Part shown: positions 1 through 5,501 of the stretch, piece by piece | Layout of the letters: each line of letters starts with the position of its first letter | How positions within the stretch are numbered: the stretch's first letter is position 1 | From: Ktedonobacterales bacterium | GTDB lineage: Bacteria; Chloroflexota; Ktedonobacteria; Ktedonobacterales; JADMIN01 | Direction of reading: 5' to 3' | Length of the DNA stretch: 7,933 bases | NCBI GenBank assembly: GCA_025928125.1 | Contig: JAICKD010000116.1 | Span: 1-7,933 of the forward strand | Notes under the pieces: generated by a model | Database searches by the model: none | What the model saw: only the letters and a program-made list of their open reading frames with translations | What the model was told of the DNA's origin: nothing | Position numbers and translations under genes: made by a program

Positions 1-241
1 CACCCAGAATCGCCAGATTGATGATGATGGCAAGCGCCACCATTTCCGGCGTCGCATGGGCAAAGGAAATCAGCCTGAGTGGCACATTGAGCGCCAGCAT
101 GCCCAGCGTCGCGATGATCTCGACGTAGAACAGCGTGAGAAACGTCCCCCCGGTCCGCGAGGAGCCGCGCGCGCAAAAATCGGCGACGCCCCAGCAGAGC
201 GCCGCCACCAGACCAAACGCAACACCAGCGCCGATGTTCAT
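1..241 (-). CDS. EamA/DMT-family transporter, N-terminal part (cut by window edge)
   Basis: Reading the minus strand from ATG at 241 gives 80 open codons that run off the left edge, so only the N-terminus is visible. The start reads MNIGAGVAFGLVAALCWGVA and continues DFCARGSSR, then TLFYVEIIATLGMLAL. This is the usual beginning of the ten-helix drug/metabolite transporter superfamily (EamA domain): a first helix with the GLxAALxWG-type pattern, a short basic loop, a second helix around residues 35-52, and a third beginning near residue 66. Members export metabolites, amino acids or drugs across the inner membrane; the substrate cannot be told from this fragment. No Shine-Dalgarno sequence precedes the ATG, but an extended -10 box ends 8 nt upstream, so the message may be leaderless. 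The family call is fairly secure; the extent is unknown. Confidence 0.8.
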   Translation of the reverse strand, partial: MNIGAGVAFGLVAALCWGVADFCARGSSRTGGTFLTLFYVEIIATLGMLALNVPLRLISFAHATPEMVALAIIINLAILG

Positions 242-249
242 GAGTTCTG

Positions 250-258
250 CTTATATCA
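250..258 (-). promoter_or_regulatory. Candidate extended -10 promoter for the EamA gene
   Basis: On the minus strand the sequence TGATATAAG matches the extended -10 pattern TGnTATAAT with one mismatch. Its 3' end lies 8 nt from the ATG at 241, so a transcript starting 6-8 nt after the box would begin at or next to the start codon. No good -35 hexamer is seen at 16-18 nt, which is typical when an extended -10 is used. Assignment is by eye only. Confidence 0.4.
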
Positions 259-286
259 TTTCGGGTGAGTCTATTGCACGAGTCAA

Positions 287-298
287 CTGAAGCTTCAG
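287..298. repeat. 12-bp perfect palindrome
   Basis: The sequence ctgaagcttcag is its own reverse complement. It lies between the thiolase stop and the EamA promoter candidate, 29 nt upstream of the -10 box, where an operator could sit. It is short enough to occur by chance; no regulator is implied by anything in the window. Confidence 0.3.
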
Positions 299-305
299 CC
301 TGCGG

Positions 306-330
306 CCCCCTCCCCTATGAGGGGAGGGGG
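306..330. repeat. Very GC-rich perfect inverted repeat, terminator-like or REP-like
   Basis: The arms ccccctcccct (306-316) and aggggaggggg (320-330) form an 11-bp perfect stem with a 3-nt atg loop, followed by a further G-rich run (332-336). On the minus strand it begins 12 nt after the thiolase stop codon, the place for a transcript-ending hairpin. No T-tract follows on either strand, so it is not a textbook intrinsic terminator. Pyrimidine-rich CCCCTCCCC/GGGGAGGGG hairpins of this sort are often dispersed intergenic repeats. The structure is certain; the role (3' end protection, weak terminator or repeat element) is inferred. Confidence 0.6.
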
Positions 331-342
331 TAGGGGGAGAGG

Positions 343-1485
343 TCACACCCGCTCGATGATCGTCGCCGTGCCGAGGCCGCCGCCGCAGCACATCGTCTGC
401 AAGCCGTAGCGCGCGCCGCGCCGCTCCAGTTCGTAGAGCAGCGTCGTCATCAGCCGCGTGCCGGAGCAGCCGAGGGGATGGCCCAGCGCAATCGCGCCGC
501 CGTTGACATTCACCCGCTCCATATCTGGCTGTAGCTCGCGCTTCCACGCCAGCACCACCGGCGCAAACGCCTCGTTCACCTCGAAGAGATCAATCTCGTC
601 CAAATTCAATCCGGCCTTCGCCAGCACCTGCCGCGTCGCCGGGATTGGCCCGGTCAGCATCATCACCGGGTCCACGCCGACGACCTTCTGCGCCACGATG
701 CGCGCGCGAGGCCGCAGCCCCAGCTCGGCTGCCTTCTCTGGCGTCATCAGCAGAACCGCCGCCGCGCCGTCACTAATCTGGCTGCTGTTGCCCGCGGTGA
801 TGACGCCATCGGGCTTGAATGAGGGCTGAAGCGTCGCCAGCTTCTCCAACGTCGTATCGCGCCGAATGCCCTCATCGCGCGTAAAGCTAGAGCCATCGGC
901 CAGCGAGACGGACATGATCTCACGGTCGAAGTAGCCGCTGTCGGTGGCCGCCGCCGCCAGTTGATGACTATGCAGGCTATAGGCGTCCAACTCCTCGCGG
1001 GGGATTTCCCACTTCGCGGCTATCATCTCGGCGGATATCCCCTGATGCGTCAGCGGATACATCTCCAGCAGCGACGGTGGGAACGGATGGCCGCCCGTGG
1101 CGGTGGATGAGCCGATGGGTAGACGCGACATGCTTTCGATGCCCGCGCCGATGGTGATATCACAGACGCCCGCCGCGATCAGGTTGGCGGCGAAGTGGAT
1201 GGCTTGCTGGCCTGAGCCGCACTGGCGGTCCACCGTGGTTGCGGGGACCTCGATGGGAAAACCCGCCTGCAAGACCGCATTCCGCGCAATATTGATGCTC
1301 TGCTCACCGACCTGGCTGACGCAGCCCATTACCACATCCTCGACCAACGCCGGATCGATCTTCGCCCGCTGTATCAACTCTCGCAGCGCCATCGCCGCCA
1401 GCACCACCGGATGTACATCTTTGAGCGCGCCATTGCGCCGCCCAATCGGCGTGCGCACCGCCTCGACAATCACGACCTCACGCAT
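343..1485 (-). CDS. Thiolase family protein (acetyl-CoA C-acyltransferase)
   Basis: Full-length 380-residue thiolase, matching the usual 380-400 residues. It carries the standard catalytic set: nucleophile Cys89 in DRQCGSG, the NEAF loop at 304-307, His336 in GGAIALGHPLGCSG, and the second catalytic Cys366 in TMCCGGGLG near the C-terminus. Thiolases either cleave 3-ketoacyl-CoA with CoA (beta-oxidation) or condense two acetyl-CoA into acetoacetyl-CoA; the sequence alone does not decide which. Residue 367 is Cys where many members have Ile or another aliphatic residue. GGAGG at 1496-1500 lies 10 nt upstream of the ATG and supports this start; an ATG 8 nt upstream is out of frame. The gene follows obg by 39 nt on the same strand and may be cotranscribed, but no beta-oxidation partner (FadB-like, acyl-CoA dehydrogenase) is nearby. 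Confidence 0.93.
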   Translation of the reverse strand: MREVVIVEAVRTPIGRRNGALKDVHPVVLAAMALRELIQRAKIDPALVEDVVMGCVSQVGEQSINIARNAVLQAGFPIEVPATTVDRQCGSGQQAIHFAANLIAAGVCDITIGAGIESMSRLPIGSSTATGGHPFPPSLLEMYPLTHQGISAEMIAAKWEIPREELDAYSLHSHQLAAAATDSGYFDREIMSVSLADGSSFTRDEGIRRDTTLEKLATLQPSFKPDGVITAGNSSQISDGAAAVLLMTPEKAAELGLRPRARIVAQKVVGVDPVMMLTGPIPATRQVLAKAGLNLDEIDLFEVNEAFAPVVLAWKRELQPDMERVNVNGGAIALGHPLGCSGTRLMTTLLYELERRGARYGLQTMCCGGGLGTATIIERV

Positions 1486-1524
1486 GGCTCCATTGCCTCC
1501 ATTTCCGCCGCGAACGGCGCTCGA

Positions 1525-2844
1525 TCACCACATCTCTTCGCCCCAGATCATCTCCATCTTACCAAAGTGAATCACGTCGCCCGGCTCGACACCGGATTGC
1601 TCCAGCGCGTCCAGCACGCCCATCTTGCGCAGCTGCTTCTCCAGCCGCTCCATTCCCTCTTCGCTGTCGGGATTCGTCATCGCCGCCATCCGCTCGACCC
1701 GCTTGCCTCGCACGCGGTAGCCGTCTGCCTCCGGGACGATGGTGAAGGCGTCCTCCGGCTCGGGACGCAGGACTGGTCCACTCGCCGGAGCCAACGCCTC
1801 CTCGGCGATCTTGCGCTCGGCATCCTCCTGCCGCAACTCGCGCAGCCGTTCAGCGGTGAGGTTCATCAACTCCTGCGTGCCGTCGTGCGTGGCGGATGAG
1901 ATCGCCAGCGCGGTCATGCCTGCCTCCTCGGCCCGCTTGTGCACGATCTCCCAGCGCTCTTGCGCGTCGGGCAGGTCCATCTTGGTCAGCACGACAATCT
2001 GTGGCCGTTCCGCCAGATCGGCGCTATATTCAGCCAACTCGCGGTTGATCGCCTCGAATTCCTCCCACGGGTCTTTCCCATAGCTGCCGCCGTCGATCAG
2101 GTGCAGCAGCAGCCGGGTGCGCTCGACATGGCGCAGAAACTCGTGTCCCAGGCCGACGCCCTGCGCCGCGCCCTCGATCAGGCCGGGGATATCGGCCAGC
2201 ACAAAGCTGAAGTCGTCTCCGCGCGTTGGATCGCCGATGACGACCACGCCCAGGTTGGGTATTAGCGTGGTGAAGGGATAGTCGGCAATGCGTGGCGTCG
2301 CGGCGGTCACCACCGAGAGCAGTGTGGACTTGCCCGCGTTGGGATAGCCGACCAGCCCCACGTCCGCGATCAGCTTGAGCTCAAGCAGCAGCGTCGCCTC
2401 TTCGCCCGGCTCGCCCAGCTGCGCCTCGCGCGGCGCCTGATTCGTCGACGTCTTGAAGTGGACGTTGCCCAGTCCACCGCGCCCACCGCGCGCCACCATC
2501 ACCACCTGACCCGGCTCGGTGAGATCGGCCACGAGTTCGCCGGTCTCCTCATCGCGTACGACCGTGCCAGCGGGAACCTTCAAATAGAGATCCTGCCCCT
2601 TCGCGCCGTGCATCTGCTGGGCGCCGCCGGGCTTACCGGCTGTGGCGGTATGGTGCGGGCGATAGTGGTAGTCCACCAGCGTATTCATGCCCGCATCCGT
2701 CTCCAGATAGACGCTACCGCCTCGGCCACCATCGCCGCCGTCAGGACCGCCCTTCGGGGCGAATTTCTCGCGGCGGAAGTGCGCGGAGCCATTGCCGCCA
2801 GCTCCCGCCTTCACATAGATTTTGGCGCGATCAAAGAATTGCAT
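1525..2844 (-). CDS. obg: GTPase Obg/CgtA, ribosome assembly
   Basis: The 439-residue protein has all three Obg parts. The Gly-rich N-terminal Obg fold includes GAGGNG, FAPKGGPDGGDGGRGG and ARGGRGGLGN. The G domain has P-loop GYPNAGKS (166-173), switch I PRIADYPFTT (184-193), DIPGLIEGA (218-226) and TKMD (287-290). The C-terminal OCT domain spans roughly 366-439. Obg binds the 50S subunit, takes part in late large-subunit assembly and responds to guanine nucleotides including ppGpp. The frame is open upstream to a TTG at 2895, but family members begin with M-x-F-x-D-x-x-K-I-Y-V-K, so the ATG at 2844 (MQFFDRAKIYVK) is chosen; an ATG at 2862 is the alternative. The ribosome binding site is weak (GGAG about 12 nt upstream). 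It is not beside rplU/rpmA as in many bacteria; a tRNA gene lies 138 nt upstream. Confidence 0.96.
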   Translation of the reverse strand: MQFFDRAKIYVKAGAGGNGSAHFRREKFAPKGGPDGGDGGRGGSVYLETDAGMNTLVDYHYRPHHTATAGKPGGAQQMHGAKGQDLYLKVPAGTVVRDEETGELVADLTEPGQVVMVARGGRGGLGNVHFKTSTNQAPREAQLGEPGEEATLLLELKLIADVGLVGYPNAGKSTLLSVVTAATPRIADYPFTTLIPNLGVVVIGDPTRGDDFSFVLADIPGLIEGAAQGVGLGHEFLRHVERTRLLLHLIDGGSYGKDPWEEFEAINRELAEYSADLAERPQIVVLTKMDLPDAQERWEIVHKRAEEAGMTALAISSATHDGTQELMNLTAERLRELRQEDAERKIAEEALAPASGPVLRPEPEDAFTIVPEADGYRVRGKRVERMAAMTNPDSEEGMERLEKQLRKMGVLDALEQSGVEPGDVIHFGKMEMIWGEEMW

Positions 2845-2900
2845 ATGTCTGCCCCACTCCATACGTTCCACTGGCTGCAAAGCGTAACCCGGCAAACGCA

Positions 2901-2939
2901 GTGCGGCGGGGCGACCGTGTTACAGTCACCCCGCCACGT
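2901..2939. repeat. Imperfect inverted repeat between the tRNA and obg
   Basis: ggcgggg (2905-2911) pairs perfectly with ccccgcc (2929-2935). After a C/A mismatch, gac (2913-2915) pairs with gtc (2925-2927). The hairpin lies 44-82 nt after the tRNA 3' end and 57-95 nt before the obg start. It could end or process the tRNA transcript, or sit in an obg leader if the two are cotranscribed. Only a short T-run follows on the minus strand, so it is not a clear intrinsic terminator. Confidence 0.4.
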
Positions 2940-2982
2940 ATGCCGCCAGATTCATACCGTGTTTCCCGCTTCGAAAGATCAC

Positions 2983-3057
2983 TGGTGGGCCTGGCAGGAT
3001 TCGAACCTGCGACCAAGCGGTTATGAGCCGCCCGCTCTGCCGCTGAGCTACAAGCCC
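2983..3057 (-). tRNA. tRNA with CAT anticodon, probably tRNA-Ile2 (lysidine type); elongator Met possible
   Basis: A complete 75-nt cloverleaf with encoded CCA. The acceptor GGGCTTG pairs with CAGGCCC (one T-G wobble), the D stem is GCTC/GAGC, the anticodon stem GGCGG/CCGCT carries loop CTCATAA, the variable loop is TGGTC, the T arm is GCAGG-TTCGAAT-CCTGC, and the discriminator base is A. The anticodon CAT is at 3023-3025. It is not the initiator: bases 1 and 72 form a G-C pair and the anticodon stem lacks the three consecutive G-C pairs. C4-G69, U12-A23, C29-G41, A37, A38 and A73 all match identity elements known for E. coli isoleucyl-tRNA synthetase. The anticodon arm is nearly that of E. 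coli tRNA-Ile2, whose C34 is converted to lysidine by TilS so that it reads AUA. The tRNA call is certain; the Ile2 assignment is likely. Confidence 0.93.
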
Positions 3058-3067
3058 GGCACTGCTC

Positions 3068-3076
3068 AGTGTACCA
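3068..3076 (-). promoter_or_regulatory. Candidate extended -10 promoter for the tRNA
   Basis: On the minus strand TGGTACACT contains the extended -10 TGn followed by TACACT (4 of 6 to consensus). Its end lies 10 nt from the mature tRNA 5' end, which would give a leader of about 3-4 nt. There is no recognisable -35 at 17 nt. Weak by sequence but well placed. Confidence 0.35.
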
Positions 3077-3128
3077 CAACATTGCCGCCAATTGCCTACA
3101 TTATCCGCCATCACCCATCGCTGCTCGC

Positions 3129-3158
3129 TTGAGGAATGGCCCGGTTCCGTCGTATACT
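3129..3158 (+). promoter_or_regulatory. Sigma-70-type promoter of the yceD gene
   Basis: TTGAGG (3129-3134; 4 of 6 to consensus) and TATACT (3153-3158; 5 of 6) are separated by 18 nt, giving a predicted transcription start near 3165. It lies just upstream of the leader hairpin and ribosome binding site of the DUF177 gene. It also covers the in-frame ATG at 3136, which argues that translation begins at 3208. It is divergent from the tRNA promoter about 60 nt away. Confidence 0.6.
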
Positions 3159-3165
3159 GAAAGCA

Positions 3166-3195
3166 GCGTCTCCCGTGGGTCCTGACCGGGAGCGC
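3166..3195 (+). other. 5' leader hairpin abutting the yceD ribosome binding site
   Basis: gcg (3166-3168) pairs with cgc (3193-3195), T3169 bulges out, and ctcccg (3170-3175) pairs with cgggag (3187-3192). The result is nine base pairs with an 11-nt loop. With the predicted start near 3165, the mRNA would begin with this hairpin, and the ribosome binding site GAGGAG (3196-3201) follows its base directly. It may stabilise the message or affect ribosome access; function is inferred. Confidence 0.5.
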
Positions 3196-3207
3196 GAGGA
3201 GTGCTCC

Positions 3208-3759
3208 ATGATCTTCAACGTTGCTCAACTGCTCAAATCTTCCGTCGGAACCACGTATGACGTCACGCTCGACGACGAGGACAGACTGGAACTAGAGGAT
3301 GGCGAGGCCGAGCTGGCCGGACCAATCACCGGGCGTCTGCGCCTGCACCGCACCAACCAGGGTATCTTTGCCACTGGCAACGTGACGGCGCCCATCCATA
3401 TGAACTGCACGCGCTGTCTCAAGGAGTTCGACACCGCTGTTACGTTTCCATTGCGTGAGGAGTTTTATCCGACCATCGATGTCGTCACTGGCACGCCGGT
3501 CGCCCCACCCGACGACCCCGAACTGGCCTTCCCCATCAATCGCCGCCACGAGATAGACACCCGCGAGGCGATTCGCCAGAATCTCGTCCTGGCGCTGCCA
3601 ATGCGCGCGCTCTGCCGCGAGGACTGCGCGGGTCTCTGCCCGCAGTGCGGCAAGGACTGGAACGAGGGGCCATGTGACTGCAAACAAGAGGTCGTTGATG
3701 AGCGCTTCGCCGCGCTGCGCGAGCTGCTCAACGGCGCGAACGCGACTGAAGCCGATTAG
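3208..3759 (+). CDS. DUF177 / YceD family protein
   Basis: A 183-residue protein of the YceD/YlbN (DUF177) family, which in other bacteria is usually encoded just before rpmF (ribosomal protein L32) and has been linked to 23S rRNA or large-subunit accumulation. The sequence shows the central CTRC motif (Cys67, Cys70) in MNCTRCLKEFD and a C-terminal cluster CREDCAGLCPQCGKD then CDC (Cys136, 140, 144, 147, 156, 158), probably binding metal; LALPMRALCREDCAGLC is the family signature. ATG 3208 is preferred because GAGGAG lies 6 nt upstream and a promoter at 3129-3158 overlaps the alternative upstream ATG at 3136. It is the only plus-strand gene in the window. No rpmF follows; the next gene is convergent and the stop codons overlap. 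Confidence 0.92.
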   Translation: MIFNVAQLLKSSVGTTYDVTLDDEDRLELEDGEAELAGPITGRLRLHRTNQGIFATGNVTAPIHMNCTRCLKEFDTAVTFPLREEFYPTIDVVTGTPVAPPDDPELAFPINRRHEIDTREAIRQNLVLALPMRALCREDCAGLCPQCGKDWNEGPCDCKQEVVDERFAALRELLNGANATEAD

Positions 3760-4646
3760 CCCGTGACTCCCCAGCGGGCGGCGACCATCTCGCGTGTCGG
3801 GATGCCCTCGCCGCCTACTGCTTCCACCGAGCACGCCGCCACCTGGTTGGCGAAATCTATAGCCCTGGCAGCGTCCCCAGTCTGGCGCAACTCGCAGAGG
3901 AACGCCGCCGCGAAGACATCGCCCGCCCCGGTTGGATCAACTTCATTCGCCGGATAGCCCGCGAACAGTCCCGACCTTACGCCACGCTCCCAGACATACG
4001 CGCCATCGCGGCCACAGGTGACCGCGATGAGCGGCACGGTCCGCGCCCATTGGCCAAATACCGTGTCGGCTGACGCTCCGATATCTTCACGGCTGAGGAT
4101 CAGCGCCCGCACGTGGGGCAGTAGCACATTGGCGTTGGCGAGCGGCGATGGAGTAACAGCGCCGTCCGCGTCCCACTGGCGCAACCAGCCCTGTGGCGTC
4201 GCGGCGACGAGTGAATTGGGTAAGCCGCCGACGACGCTGGCGTCAATCTCCTGCGCCACCGGACCCAGGAGCACGATTGGCGCGTCTCGCCAGGCCTCGG
4301 GGACGGCTGAAAGCGTGAGCGGCGCGGCGCGGCCGTGCAGAAACTGCTGGCGACCCTGAGGTATGTAGATATTCTCGAAGGTGGTTGCCTTGCCGGAGGG
4401 GACGACGCTCAGAGGGATATCAGGCAGCACGGCATCCAATGCCGCCAGCACATCCGGTGGCGCGCTGGTGACGATGGCCGGACGCAGCCCCAGGCGGGCG
4501 GCGGTCAGCGCGGCATAAGCGACGGCGCCACCCAGCCGCCAGCTTCCATCGGGCAGCAGGTCGCGGGTGATATGCCCAATCGCCAGGAAGTCGGGACGCT
4601 CAGAGGCATGGCGTACAACGGCCAATTCCGGTGTTTCCACGGTCAA
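3756..4646 (-). CDS. PfkB-family carbohydrate/nucleoside kinase, substrate unknown
   Basis: About 296 residues with the ribokinase-like fold. Visible motifs are the N-terminal glycine motif RLGGAVAYAALTAARLG (37-53) that lies near the sugar, TCGRDGAYVW (210-219), and the second PfkB signature DPTGAGDVFAAAFL (237-250) with catalytic base Asp243 and the GAGD anion hole. The NQVAACSVEAVG segment near the C-terminus fits the ATP-binding end. The family phosphorylates ribose, fructose phosphates, adenosine and other substrates; nothing here fixes which. No ATG is available near the N-terminus. The longest frame starts with TTG at 4646, 7 nt after the jag stop, with GTG 4640 or TTG 4625 as alternatives and no clear ribosome binding site, so translational coupling to jag is likely. 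The TAA stop overlaps the convergent yceD stop. Confidence 0.88.
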   Translation of the reverse strand: MTVETPELAVVRHASERPDFLAIGHITRDLLPDGSWRLGGAVAYAALTAARLGLRPAIVTSAPPDVLAALDAVLPDIPLSVVPSGKATTFENIYIPQGRQQFLHGRAAPLTLSAVPEAWRDAPIVLLGPVAQEIDASVVGGLPNSLVAATPQGWLRQWDADGAVTPSPLANANVLLPHVRALILSREDIGASADTVFGQWARTVPLIAVTCGRDGAYVWERGVRSGLFAGYPANEVDPTGAGDVFAAAFLCELRQTGDAARAIDFANQVAACSVEAVGGEGIPTREMVAARWGVTG

Positions 4647-4653
4647 GTGGTCG

Positions 4654-5499
4654 CTAGCGCCGCGCGCCGTGCTTCAGTGAGACCACTACGCGCCGCTGGT
4701 CGCCCTCACCCTCGCTCTCCGTGTAGATATCCTCGAAATCGGCCAACGCCATATGCACAATCCGCCGCTCGTTGGGCGGCATCGCCTCCAGCATGACGGC
4801 CCGGCCAGAGGTGCGAACCTGCTGTGCGATACGCTGCGCCATCGTGCGAAGATTTTCCTCGCGGCGGTGGCGATAGCCCTCGACATCCACGATGACTCGC
4901 TCGCGGGTGTCGCCCTGCTTCGAGACGACCAGGTGTATCAGCAGTTGCAGCGCCGCCAACGTCTCGCCGCGCCGTCCAATCAGGACGCTGAGCGCGCTCG
5001 AAGATCGCTCGTCGGCGCCGCGAATGTTGAGGACCAGCGGCTCGTCGCCCTCGGCGGGATGCACCTCGATCCCGGCATGCACGCCCATATGCGCCAGAAT
5101 CGTGTAGAGGGCGGCGACGGCGATATCCTCCATGCTGGCGTCTTCTGCCATCACATCGCTGAGCGCGTCGGTGGTTACCTCTGGCTGTTCCAACTCATCC
5201 GCCGGGGGAAAGCCCGCGTCACCGCCGCCATCTGGTGGACGGTCGTCTGGCGCCAGGTCATCCTCGAATTCCTCGAAGTCGTCGGCGAAATAGGGGTCTG
5301 CCACCTCGGGAGCCGCCGCCGGGCGCTGCTGCAGGACGGTCGCGCGCACCCGCGCCTCACGCGCGCTGGCGTCACGCGAGCCACGCGCGGGCCGTTGCAG
5401 CACCGTGATCTCCACCTCATCCCGGTTGCGTCCTAGCCGAGCAAGCGCATTGATGATCGCATCCTCGATGGATTTGCCGGAGGCCTCAACACTCTCCAC
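4654..5499 (-). CDS. jag: Jag / KhpB RNA-binding protein (Jag-N, KH and R3H domains)
   Basis: The 281-residue protein has the standard order. A Jag-N domain (about 1-50) starts ESVEASGKSIEDAIINALARLG. A long acidic, Pro/Asp-rich linker follows (about 65-120). A type II KH domain (about 123-205) has its GxxG loop as GRRG at 175-178 followed by ETLAALQLLIHLVVSK. An R3H domain (about 208-278) has R245-x3-H249. KhpB proteins bind RNA, often together with KhpA, and influence cell division and elongation in Gram-positive bacteria; the gene is conserved next to yidC. The start is GTG, 2 nt after the yidC stop, with an AGG-containing site (GCAGG) overlapping the yidC end, so the pair is probably translationally coupled. 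The KH and R3H motifs are intact. Confidence 0.95.
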   Translation of the reverse strand: MESVEASGKSIEDAIINALARLGRNRDEVEITVLQRPARGSRDASAREARVRATVLQQRPAAAPEVADPYFADDFEEFEDDLAPDDRPPDGGGDAGFPPADELEQPEVTTDALSDVMAEDASMEDIAVAALYTILAHMGVHAGIEVHPAEGDEPLVLNIRGADERSSSALSVLIGRRGETLAALQLLIHLVVSKQGDTRERVIVDVEGYRHRREENLRTMAQRIAQQVRTSGRAVMLEAMPPNERRIVHMALADFEDIYTESEGEGDQRRVVVSLKHGARR

Positions 5500-5501
5500 G
5501 C

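Noticed and set aside
306..330. Intrinsic terminator for the thiolase gene
   Set aside because: The stem is strong but no T-tract follows on either strand, so it is reported as an inverted repeat rather than a terminator.
251..547. 98-residue minus-strand frame overlapping the thiolase 3' end
   Set aside because: It lies in another frame of a well-supported thiolase, has Arg/Ala-rich composition typical of high-GC shadow frames and resembles no family.
2458..3132. 224-residue plus-strand frame across obg, the gap and the tRNA
   Set aside because: It runs antisense to obg and through the tRNA on its opposite strand; no domain or ribosome binding site.
2926..3228. 100-residue minus-strand frame covering the tRNA
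   Set aside because: It translates the tRNA sequence itself and the divergent promoter region; not a protein gene.
3292..3834. 180-residue minus-strand frame antisense to yceD
   Set aside because: Shadow of yceD, which has family motifs, a promoter and a ribosome binding site on the plus strand.
4753..5436. 227-residue plus-strand frame antisense to jag
   Set aside because: Jag carries intact KH and R3H motifs in the other direction; this frame has no recognisable features.
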